DNA of 64,000 bases from Symsagittifera roscoffensis (Eukaryota; Xenacoelomorpha; Acoela; Convolutidae): positions 44,683,013 to 44,747,012 of the forward strand of contig NC_087068.1 in NCBI RefSeq assembly GCF_963678635.1. The letters are read 5' to 3'. Positions within the stretch are counted from its first letter, which is position 1, and the number at the start of each line of letters is the position of its first letter. The translations under genes and the position numbers were made by a program. Below, in pieces: positions 26,001 to 38,000 of the stretch. The notes below the pieces were generated by a model. The model did no database searches. It was not told the origin of the DNA and saw only the letters and a list, made by a program, of their open reading frames with translations.

Positions 26001-29000
26001 TTCATACAAATCATCCCATAAAAAAACTATATCGCCTTGAATTTTTTTCTTTAAAATGATGAAATACCGAGTAATTCAGGCGCGACTGTATTTAAGATTT
26101 TTACTAACATAATTTCTCTTTTTATAAAAGTTCTAAAACCATTTTAAAAACAATTGAAGAACAAGAAAAATGGTAATATGAAAAATTCATGACTACCAAA
26201 CTCATAGACCGGTCAAAACAGATAGCAGACAAGTTATGAGAGGAAAGCACAATATATAAAAAGACGAATGTATAGCTAAGAACTTTCTCTACTTAAGCAG
26301 AAAAAACTCAACCCAGCGATGGAAAAAAAAACATTTTTCAAAAAAGCAGTGAAACGAATGGTAAAACTAGAAAACCATATAAGCTCCGACCACAATGATT
26401 TCAGCGAAAATATTAGAAAACTACGGATATCAAACCGTAAAGGAACGTTTCAAGATGTTTTGCTTCTTTTTTTTGTTTTTTTTTCTAGTCAATAGAGCTA
26501 ATATTTGTTATTATGAAATGACACATGCCTCCCTCACTTATAAATTACTATTCTTAGTTTCAGATAAAGTTGAACAATGATTTCTGTCATAAAAACCATC
26601 TGATTTTAACCCAAATTCGGAGGTGGACTCTTTTTCTAAAGGGCATATCATCAACGAGGACCGGCCTATTAGCTTGAGTGTCGATTAGCACGCCAATGTA
26701 AAAGAATATAGTACTCAAAATAGCAATTTTTTATCAGCGTGCATTTAGCCGAATTTTTAATATAGCGAAAGTGAATTTTTCATTCCCTAACAAAATAAGT
26801 GATACGCCTGAACTATTTGAAAATTTAGGCTATTTTTACTTCTAAATACACACAATTGAGGCAATGACCGCATGCTTATTGGCACACATGCTAATAGCTA
26901 CGCCTCCATCATCAACATTCATCGCTACTATTTTTTCTACGTCAATTTTTATTCGCTTTTGAAGCAAAACCTTCGCGCTTGAGTATAATTTTAAAGCAAC
27001 AAAACTTGCTAACGTTTATTTGAATAAATAGCAACAAAACATTCAAATAAACGTTATCGTTCGAAAAAATCGTTATTTTTTACGGATTTTTACGAAAACG
27101 TTATTTTTTACGTATTAGATTTTGTTTTGTAAATCATCCACCCACACGTTATTTAAAGTACAAAGTGTTAAACTTTGATAACTTAATAAATAGAACAACT
27201 AGCTAGCCTGAATTCAATTTGGACCAATTTCTGAGAAATGTTAAGAAGTCGATTCTGCGTTAATACCACGAAATATAGCGTTAATAAAGCATGAAGTATA
27301 ACGCAGTATGAAGCACGACTTAATAATCCAAATTAGTCAAACTGCAATTTTCAAACCCTTATATTTTTGCAAAAAAAAGATAGCAAAAAAAAATATCTTT
27401 TTCAATGTGAACTCTGGACACTAATAGCTTTCAGATGATATGAAAATCTTGTCAAAAAGTGCTGTTAAAAAGTTAAAGCAACTTAGTTTTAACTTAGTTT
27501 CGTTCGAGTAAAGTTATAGTTTTTGGAGTTTTTTAGCGCCATTTTCGGAATCAAAAACTTCAATAAATCGAAAAAAATTTCTGCAAAAAAATTGGGGAAA
27601 ATTTAAAAATTAATTTACCGATTTTTTTTTTCATTTTTCTTGCCATTTTTTTTTACAAAAACTGTTTTCCAATCGGCCTATTTGACTATAACTGTCGTGC
27701 TTGCCTAATTTCAATTTTTTTCTTCAGATTTTTTATAACACCACAGAGAAAAAACGACACTAATTTCAAAAAAACATATATATTTTTTAAAGCTATGGTC
27801 GGAACACTCTATGCTACTTGCACAGTAACCGACAATCCTTGTTTTATTTTTTCTTATTTTCTCTTAATGACGGAACAAGAATCAATAAAAATGGGATATT
27901 GTAAAACAGTCATTCAAAAAGGTCAACTTTTACCAAAAAACCACATAGCTATCTTTTTTGTCTGCCATAAAAACTCTGCCATTTTCAGGAAAACTGGACA
28001 ATTTTACAACTCTGCTCAAGAGCAATGTTATCAGCAATAAACCACAGAAAAGAAATCAGATGACATTTTTTCAGATGATGAAAAGCAACAAAATCATATC
28101 ATCAGTTCATTCAAGTTAAACCCCACATAAAACAAAAACGGTGGATATTGAAGCTTAACAATTTCCTTCATGTTATCCAAAGGTAACAGTTATTTGCTTG
28201 ATTTTACAACCGAATAAAAATATTAATTGCCTCTATACCCATTTCGTTAACAAGCTTCTTCAGTCAATTTTATGGTTGAAGCAGTTACAAAAGAAAAATT
28301 CACCCCTGCGGCGTGACATTTTTAAGAGTACTTTCAGAAAATTAAAGCCCAAATTGGACAGCACAGCCGTTAATCGACTCATTTGCATAAGCTGATTGGA
28401 ATTGAAGACTAAAAAAACTGAAAGCTGACATTAAAACGAAGACTTATATTACAATTTGTGAGATCAAGTTTTGCAGACATCAATAATAAAAAAGGGATTT
28501 CAAATTCACTACAATTTCTACAAGATTAAAAAATATCTTTATTATTTTGCGTCCTCAAATTAACCCCACAATTCAGACTACCAAACTGCTTCAAAAAATT
28601 ATTTGATCATCAATTTCAAAATTCAAACTTGAGAAGCTCATTAGTAATATTAATTTTAATCAATATTCACAATCTGAAATTTGAAACCATATAACTTTAG
28701 AATTGAAGTTGCAACCGAGTATAAATTCTATTTGAAAGCGACATATGATACCAATGTTATAACGGGAAATGATCAGACAGTCTGAATGAAAAGTGATACG
28801 GCATGATACATTACTTTTTCATACCGCGTCGTTACATTGCAACCGCGAGTCAAAAAAAAACTGTTGTGCAGTCAATACTATGATTTCAACAGACCATTAA
28901 ACAGTTTTACGTGAGTAAAGAACTCGTTCAATTTTTAAGCACCAAATTCTTCAGCCAAATTAGGAAAAACTGACCTATTTTTAACGGTGGTTTGTATGAA

Positions 29001-32000
29001 ATGTATTTTGGTTTTAAAAATACATCCCCACATTAAAACCATTTTCTTAAAAGCTTTATCTTACTTGTCAGTCGTCAATTATAATTACCTAAGCTAGGAA
29101 GTAAAATTGCCCTTCGAATTCAACTTGAAGGGCTTCGATATCTTCTTACCAAAAATAGGGTTTGACCCGTTTTTTTAAATTTTTTACTTTTTGTTTATTG
29201 ATATTATAAGTAAATTCTTCCGTATAATTTTTTAATTAACAATAGTTCAAAATCGAATGAAAACTGCTTGAAGTGACAAACAACCCGGGGTAAGTACACA
29301 GAGATTTGCAACGCAAAATCTGAACATTAAAACTAATTTTCTGCTGAGATAAAATTAGCTGATCGATTGAAAACTAAACATCCGTTTGTAGAAGGCCTCA
29401 GCATAGGGGGATATTTTTACAATATTTTTGTTATCATTGTCGGTATCTCAACAAGTAGCCGAATTACGTGGAAACTCCCTCAGGGATTCGAACCCCCGAC
29501 TACGCAAAGGGTCCGCCTTTGGTACTATTCTAAGATCTCCATTTTTGGCTGGCTGACCCTTAAAATTTTTCTAAAGGCACCTTTGGCGCCCAATAAATAC
29601 TAATTTTGAGGGTGGAGCGCGCGCTGAAAAACTCAACTTTTTTTAAATCAAAAATGTCTATAAAGTGTCTAAAAACGTCTTTTCTGGCCTCTTTTGAAAA
29701 ATTCACCTGCAGAGCGAAAATAAGTTTGGACAAAACAGGGTCTTTTTAGTGCTTTGACAATAGTTTTGATAATTAAAATATGTTTTTTAAAACTTATTAT
29801 TCTCAATGATATCTGTAGTCGGAAAACATTGTGCTACTTGCACGGTGACCAACTGCTCTAAATTATGAACAGGAACTCAGATACAATTCGTAACAACTTA
29901 ATTTGTACACTATCGCATTTCAACTCCACAACAAAAAAGCATATTTATTTTTCAAAAAAGGCTGAGTAAAGCTGTTATTTTTAGTTATTTATGTCAAAGC
30001 AAATCTGATAAAATGATTTGGGTAATTTCTTCATAATCACACCCTTTGGGGAGACCATTCATTAACGTTCCATTTATATTAAAATTAAGCTTATTAGTTT
30101 TTCGCCATTCATTACTCCACAAGGTAGTTAGATTAATAATCTATTCATTTGCGGGGGCTTTCTTATAAAACCACCTACACTAAAAATTCAAAGATGAGCT
30201 TTTAAAATTACAATGGCATGCATAAGTTGCTGACGTCAACAATATCAACGGTTCTCATTAGAGAAATCAGTAGCGGATTTGGGGGGGGGGGGGGCCTCTT
30301 TTCTTCAGGAATTCGACCGCCTGTTGACCCAAAAGGCCACGCCACCCTTAATGCTACGTTAAGATATCAAGACTTGGCTGACTGACCTTAAAATTTTTCT
30401 AAAGGCGCATTTTGCGCCAATTTATACTAATTTTGAGGGGGAGCACGCACCGAAAAAAAAAACGCGATTTTTGGTCAAAATTTTACCAAAGTGCCTTACA
30501 AACGTTTTTTGTCCTATTTCTTTTTTAAATTCTGCCTGCGGGTCTGCGGCGCAAAAAACATTTGGTCAAAAAAGGTCTTTATAAGGATTTGTGAGTGCTC
30601 AGAAAATCATCTTAGTCAATTAAAAAAAAATCGGCTTTTGAAAAACTTTTTGAAAATCCGCCCCCCCCCCCCCGAGAAAAACCTAGACCAGCGCCTAAGT
30701 GAAAAGACTGCCAATCGCATCAAAATATTTACGTTTTGACAAATTTACATCCATTTAATCTAACTTAAGCCGAAAAAATAATCTTGAAAGCTAAAATTAT
30801 GCTTCGGTTGATTTCTGTTCCATTTATTCTTTGTGGGTTTTATGCTTGGGTTACGCCTGGCTTTTGAATTAGACCAACTTCGACATTCTAACGAAAGTTT
30901 TTTTTTACAAAACGGTTTATACCAAAGATACTTTGAGCTCAAATGTAAAAAAAATATTTCGTCTTTTTTATTGTTTTCTAGTTTGAAAATTACCAATTAG
31001 GGATAAATAAAGCGTGTAAATTGAGGCACGCATATTGATTCACATAAAAAATGGTCGTTGTGAATATTTTTAATTTGGATTTTTATTGGGAGCTGCGGGA
31101 AGATTAAAAAAACATTGCGTGGTGGGGAATATTCAAATGTTTGGGAATTCAATTTAAAAATTTTAACGAAATTTACTCAGAACTGTGAAAATACAATTGA
31201 AAAGAACATTTAGGTGTTTGAAATGACATTACCAGTTTGTTATCCTTCATCTTATTTTCGTTTGAAATATGTCTCAATGTACTGACTGACAGACCAGAAA
31301 AAATGGACCTCACAACTTTTTGTTCCGACATTGCAGAAAAACAATCCGCTTTCAAAATAAATCCTAATTGCTCCAAGCTAAATAGTAGTTGAAATAGATT
31401 CTAACTGAAAACCAAATCTGAATTTCGAGTCTTTTCTTAAAAGCTGAGAGCTTCACAATGATCCGATCATTGTGAAGCTCTCAACTTTTAAGAAAAGACT
31501 CGAAATTCAGATTTGGTTTTCAGTTAGAATCTATTTCAACAACTATTTGTATCAAGACAAAACCCTGAATCTTACGACTGACTGCCTTTAAGGTCTATGG
31601 AGCAGTAATAACAAGAAAAAAAAATAAAGTATAAAAAAAATTTAACTGATTTTTTTTTTAATTTGGGGTTTTTTGTGAAACTCATCCCCCATGAAATATA
31701 AAGTACAACGAGACAGATTTCGCTCCTAGTAAAAAACCAATTATGGCATCTAAGCTTCCTTCAACCAATTTGGAACGATTTCTAAGACGGATTTAATCTC
31801 CGCTCACGCGTTAATCGCGTGAAATATATCGCGCGTTAATTGTCCCAAACTGGCCAAAATGGCAATCTTTAAACTCTCATAACTTAACAAAAAATGATCA
31901 CAGGTAAAGTATATTTTCAAATTTAAGCTCAAAACAACAATACGTTTCGAATGGATATTTAAAAAATTCCGTCAAAAATGGCTATTTAAAAAGTCGAAAT

Positions 32001-35000
32001 TTCTCTGAAGAAAAAAAACCCACCCGAGCACAAATATTCCGTTACTTTCCTTACAAAAATCGGAACAGTTACAATCACTTTCTGGTGTATATTGGATCTT
32101 GGGGCAAGATTTAAACAGAGACGAAGCGTCGCTTTGGATCAGTTACAATAGATCACAAAAACAGCATGCCGAGCTGGCCGAAAAAAAATCAACCGGAGTT
32201 CAAAGCCGACGCAACGGCAAAACGGAGCTTCAGACCTTTTGTAAAACATCACAAACAAAGAATAGTGAGCTAGCCGACAAAACAAATAAGCGAGAAGTCA
32301 AATTTTAAAAATTAATTTAAAAACTAATATGTCACCGTTTGTCTCAATTGAAATTATTTCAGAACAACCATGATGAAAACGATCATTTTCGGCCTAGACA
32401 TAGCATTAAAACAAAATTTGAAAAGTGACAACTAGGCTGACAATACTAAGATAGACGACCACTGCGCCGAAAAAATATCATATGAATTGGAGCATAAAAA
32501 CATATAAAAACTGAAGTTTATGGATACGCCTCAGCACAATATATACTTTTTGCCATATAAATGACGCACTTTGAAGCTACTGAGTCTATATAATATGTTC
32601 CGAACCGGCTGAAGCCAATTATACCTGTCATTGAAAAATGGAAATTGTACCAAATGGAGTTGGTAACTGTGAAAACAAGAGAAAAAAATTTCAATTAGAG
32701 CGGGTATCTAACATGTTCAACGTGTGTTTGTTGGTCTAAACTTCCTACAAAGGCGTCAGGGAGATGAGGCTTTCCTCTCTCTCTAAGTAATTTGAGAAAA
32801 ACGTATGAATTTTCAAATTTTGTCTTTTTTGTGAGGATAAGTTGTCATAACTGTGTCACATCGCTTCTGAATTACAGCAGAAAACCTTTTTCACCTAGAA
32901 ACACAAACTGAGCTAAAAAAAATCTAAAGATATAGCTTTATTATACCATTTTTTTAGCCATTGGTTTCAATGAGTTTCCGATTTAAATTTAAAAAAAAAA
33001 TCGGCAGTAACCATTTTTAGAAAGATTCTAGAATGCTCTGGAAAATTGGTAACCATTTTATGTTTCTTCTTTTGACAAAAATTCGTATTACTCAAAATTA
33101 ATTATTATTAAAATTTTCTAGATTGTTCTAGAAAACTCTTACCGGCTTCTCTCGCTTCCTCCTCGGCACTTTTTCCCTCAGGGTGCAGTTTGTCGTACAT
33201 GGTCTTGGCACATTGCTGTCTGGCCGAAAGCGATTTAGCCGAATCACCCGATCGCATAGCCGAGAGAACCAACTCGTCCACGTTCAAAGCAGACAGGCCG
33301 TATTTTGACTCCAGCGATTTAGCCACTGTGCTTTTTCCTGGAAGAGAGAAAAACTAATGTCAACAAAACCGTATTTTCTCGTAAAAGAGCCGTTCCAATT
33401 AAAAGACGCATTTTATGATGACTTGAAAAATAGGATTGCCGCCGTATCCTTTCTCCTCAAAAAATGATATTGAACAAAACCATTTGAAATATAAAATATG
33501 ATGCAGGTATTCCTAATTTTCATACCAAAAATAATTTTCTTTTTCTTTTGAACTAAATTATGAATTTAAACTATAAAAAACAAATCGACTATATGACATT
33601 TAATCTGCATTAACGGCAAACTGAATATTCTACTTGATTGCTTGACTTTCAATCAGCAAGAACAACATCAATTGTCAAGTATTTTTTCACAATATGATGA
33701 TGTATTGCTTTTTTGAAAAGAAATGCTTGTGGCAAATAAAAATGGAAAAATTAAGTAGTTGTAAAAACAAACGTGTTATCGCTTTTAAGTCTAGCTCATT
33801 TGTGTAAACTTAATAACTGAAAATATTCTTTACCATTTTTTTCTCTGGCATAAATAGTGCAGAGCTTAAAAATTTAAATCACAATAAATTACAAATTTTG
33901 GACGGTAGTTCTGGTTTTTGTAATCATGCTTTGTTCTTTATCTCAAAGCTATGATTTTTATAGTCAAAAATGACAGACGATGTCTAGCCATTTCATTTTG
34001 GTTAGAAAATAACATTTAAAAAAATTGTCTTACAACTTAAGAAACAAAATCCCGGAAACCAACCTGATTCTGGAGCCCCATAGACAACTATAGCAATCCC
34101 TCTTCTGTTTTCTGACGCTTTTCCTTCCGGTGACAAATCAATGTTCAAGTATCTCGCAATCGCAGCTGTCACAGGGGTTATCTCTAAATCCCCCACTCCT
34201 TTATCCTTAGCATCTTCGGGGGGAACATCCCCTGAAGTCTCCTGAACTATCCCCCCAGTATTATTCGACCCACCAGCTTCTCCGCCCGATGAACCTCCAT
34301 GGGTTGTCTGGTCCAAGGTCAGATTGTTTGCACCAGTGGTTCCAGATGTGTCGATGGGCGCACTGATTGTCCCGTCGACTGTGATGTTCGGCTTGATTGT
34401 TGCCGTGTCGACCGAGGAATCACCCGGTGGCATAAGAGTTGTCCCCGTCTGAGCGGTGACATCACCAACTGATAAGTCAACATCTGAGCCTCTTTTTGAG
34501 ACCTGAAACATTTTTAAAAGCATAAGTAAAGCAAAAACGCACACTTTAGGTTTTAAAACAAACAAGACTGCTCGTATCAAAGCAAAGACCTGAATGTTCC
34601 GACTATAATTTAGTTTCTATGGGGTAAGTTTGAATTAAAACAATTGATGAAATTTTACAAAAAAAAAAGAAAATTAAAAAAAAATGTTGAGGTTTTTTTT
34701 GAAAATCATCCGATTCACATGCTATGTTAATTTAAAGTGATAAATTTTGCACTTACAAAGTAAATTAAATAGACCAAAAAGCATGCCTCGATCAAATTTG
34801 AAACGATTTCTAAGACAAATGAAATCTCCGCTTACGCGTTAATAGCATGAAATAGATCGCGCGTTAATTGTCCCAAATTGGCAATCATTAAACCCCCATA
34901 AACCCCGGATTAAATATTTTTTTAAGTTTGAGCCTAGGACAACAATACCTTTTGAATGATATAAAAAATTCCGTCAAAATTGCTAAAAAGTCGAAATCTG

Positions 35001-38000
35001 TCTGGAGAAAAAACCACCCCGAGCACAAATAAACCATCATTTTCTTCAAAAGCAGTCGGAACAAAAAAATCTTACCAGCTGTTTTTTTTCGCTGAATTTT
35101 TTCCCGATGTATTTGCAAAAAAAAACAGCTAGCAAAAAGAATTACTGCTTATTTTCAAAATTATTCATTCCACTCATTTTTAAGACTGAAAAGAATTAAT
35201 TTTCTTTGTCGTTAGTGTTGCGTTGCTCCGCTTCGCCTGTGTCAAAAATATATTCGGTTAGAGAATTAGAAACCATCAAAAGAGCAGTTTTCAATTTATT
35301 CGGAGGCAAAAAGTTGGCATTTGAGCAATTTACAACATGCCATGTCGTAAAATGAGCGCGAATAATTAATCAAACAACCTGCCAGAAATTCAACTGGGGA
35401 AAACGTCACCGAAAGATGATTATTATTTGAATTTCATTAATTTCTCGTCAAGTGAAAATTTTGACAAAACTTTAACTTCCACAAATTTTGTTAAAGAATT
35501 GGCCCTGTTGTTGCTACTGACCGTACGCTTGTCAGATTTGATAGAAATCAATTAAAAAAAGTGTCCTTGTTTTAATTTTGACTGCGGTCCAATTTCTTCA
35601 GTCACGTGATTGAGCGAGGCAGTTTTATTTCCTCGGTGCAAGATTAAAACCTATCTTTGAACCTGAAATCTGATTTGAGTTAAAAATTGGAGGAAATGAA
35701 AGTAAGAAAAGTGATACCACCAAAAGGGGTTCGCAATAGGAAACAAAATCTGTCGAAAGTAAGATTAATTTCCGATCCCGTTCTTACAAAAGGGGATAAG
35801 AATTAGAGATGCAACTTGTAGCCGATTGCATTGACATACCCTTAAAAATAAAGAGGGAATATCAGCAATACCGAAACCCCTAATACGCTATAGAAAGAAG
35901 AAGGAATCATTACTTTCAAAATAACTTCCTTTTCACGCCTTTTTCTGGTCTTTACTTTCCTTATAAAACTCAGTTTCATAAAAATATTTGAAGTGACTTT
36001 TGTTTGATTACAAAAACGTATAAAAAATTGGACCAATTTGTTCCTCTTTTCGTTCAATTACAACATTTCTTTTAGTTTCATCACAAAAATCATGCATTTT
36101 ACATCTCTTTGTTCAGAAAAGCCGCTCTTATAAAAAAAATTCAGTCTTTTAAAAATAAGATTAACCTTTCAAATTACGGAAAAATAATTAACGGTGAAGG
36201 TAAATTCCAGGTAAGCTACTATTACTATTTTTTTTGAACAAGATTTTGAAATAAAACCTTTTTTTAGAAATAGTTGAAAATTTCCTTCAAGAATTTCTTT
36301 TAGTACTACTGAAGAGAAGTAAGTTGCTCAAGAAAACAAAAAAGACGTTTAAATTTGTTGTTTTAGAAAGTAAGATATTAAAACAGAGGTCAAATAAATT
36401 CCACGTTTAGTTTCTTCCACCTTCAGCCCCGTCATAGATTCTGTTCTGAGCAAAAACTGCCAATAAAAAAGATAAAATATTTGCAATTTACGATCGTCGA
36501 TACAATGTATAAGAAATACTAAATCACGTACTGTCCTATGTTTGCAGATTTTACCATACCATTTTGAGCAACAACAAGGTAAGCTCACAGTTTATTTTCA
36601 TATTTATTCCTACAAATATTTATAGCAAAACCACATCAAACATATTTTAGAAACAGCAAGCTAAACCTAACATTGCCGTACAAAATAGTCCTCTAGCTGG
36701 ACTGAAGCTGCCCAACCAAATATATTAGATATTTATATTTCAAAAATCTTAATCTCACTGGAATTTAATACTTTTTAACGCTGCCCTGATAAAATAGAAA
36801 AAGCAGTATTGATTTGAGCCTCCAAACCTCACAATTAGAATGGCAAAGCTGAAAACAAAATTCCAAAATTCCAGTCAAACAACAAGAATTAGCTGACCAC
36901 TAAAAGTGAGGAGGAACTTTTTTTCGGGTGTTTCAGTTCTTTCTTTTTAAACTTTTCTTTCCACAAAAAAAACAGGTAATACAAAAAAATACAAAAAAAA
37001 CAGTCAAATGAAGTCAACGAGTAAAAAGGGTACAGATTTTTATAAGCTAAAAAATCAATTTTTTTAGATTAAAAACTAATATTTTAAGCTTGAGTAAGGG
37101 CTTTCCATGCACGAACATTTAAAGAAAAAAACCAAATTTAAGTTAGAAAAATTGTTGCTTTCAATTGAGCAAAAACTGCTGAATCTAACTGAAGCGATTA
37201 ATAAAGTTTCGAAGCTTAATTTATTCTATTCAATTGAACAAAAATTTTAAAATTTCTCAATTCTTCGTTTTAAATTATTGTGGTCGGGACCTACTGGGCT
37301 ATTTAAACAGAAAGTAGAGTTTTTTTAAACTTTTTTGAAAAAAAGTTGGCGCTACTGATAACTTACAATCAAAACCGTCGAAAAATACAAGAACATTTTT
37401 TTTTTCGTTTTTTTTTCTCAATAAGTCTTCTTTTTTCGTTTATTTTCTCAATTAAATTTTCAACAAACTATAGTTAACTGAAGCCAGTATTAATGTTACC
37501 AAGCTTGATTTTGTTCATATCCTGCACATACGCAAAAACACATATTTAAAACACAAACAATAGATAATTATTAATTTTTTCATTTGTTTTTCTTTTATAT
37601 TACTGTAGTCGAGAACTTTTTTTTTTTTTTTTGGCGCGCAGAACCGGTGATGCTTGATTTTACAAACTTGGCGCGACTGATAAAGAGCATCCAAAATCAT
37701 CAACATCTGACACACAAAACTTTGACTCACATTCCGATCACAAACCTGATATGGTTCGTTCACGCCAAATTATCATATCATACACACTCGTAGGGGTATC
37801 AAAAGTTATATCAAAAGAGAGCCAATTCAGTCTAATTTCAGTTTCGAAAAGTTATTTCAAAAAATTTGCTCGAAGACAAGGTCTGAATAATTTTGGCTTT
37901 TAGTCTCGATTTGAAACTCTCTTCGACTCCCAGACTCTAAGCTTATTAGTAACTATAATGGAAGCTTAAAATCAATCTACTACTGCTTCCAAAGAAAACG

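Larger units (their letters stand above)
25884..33142 (-). other. HYDIN: HYDIN intron 6, large and repeat-rich
   Basis: A 7.3-kb interval with a hairpin (27011-27055), truncated family A and B copies (27118-27480, 27480-27845), a tRNA-like fragment (29470-29525), two copies of a third repeat (29540-29745, 30375-30560), G14 and C14 tracts, the 31380-31548 palindrome and a family A copy (31549-32068). A missing kinase-domain exon could be hidden here; I did not find one. Confidence 0.6.

Noticed and set aside
29470-29525. Functional tRNA gene on the minus strand
   Set aside because: Only the T-arm half folds; no matching acceptor stem or D-arm was found.
32099-32308. 69-codon Lys/Ser/Thr-rich plus-strand frame
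   Set aside because: It starts only at a TTG, has no splice signals, and directly follows a family A element; composition alone is not enough.
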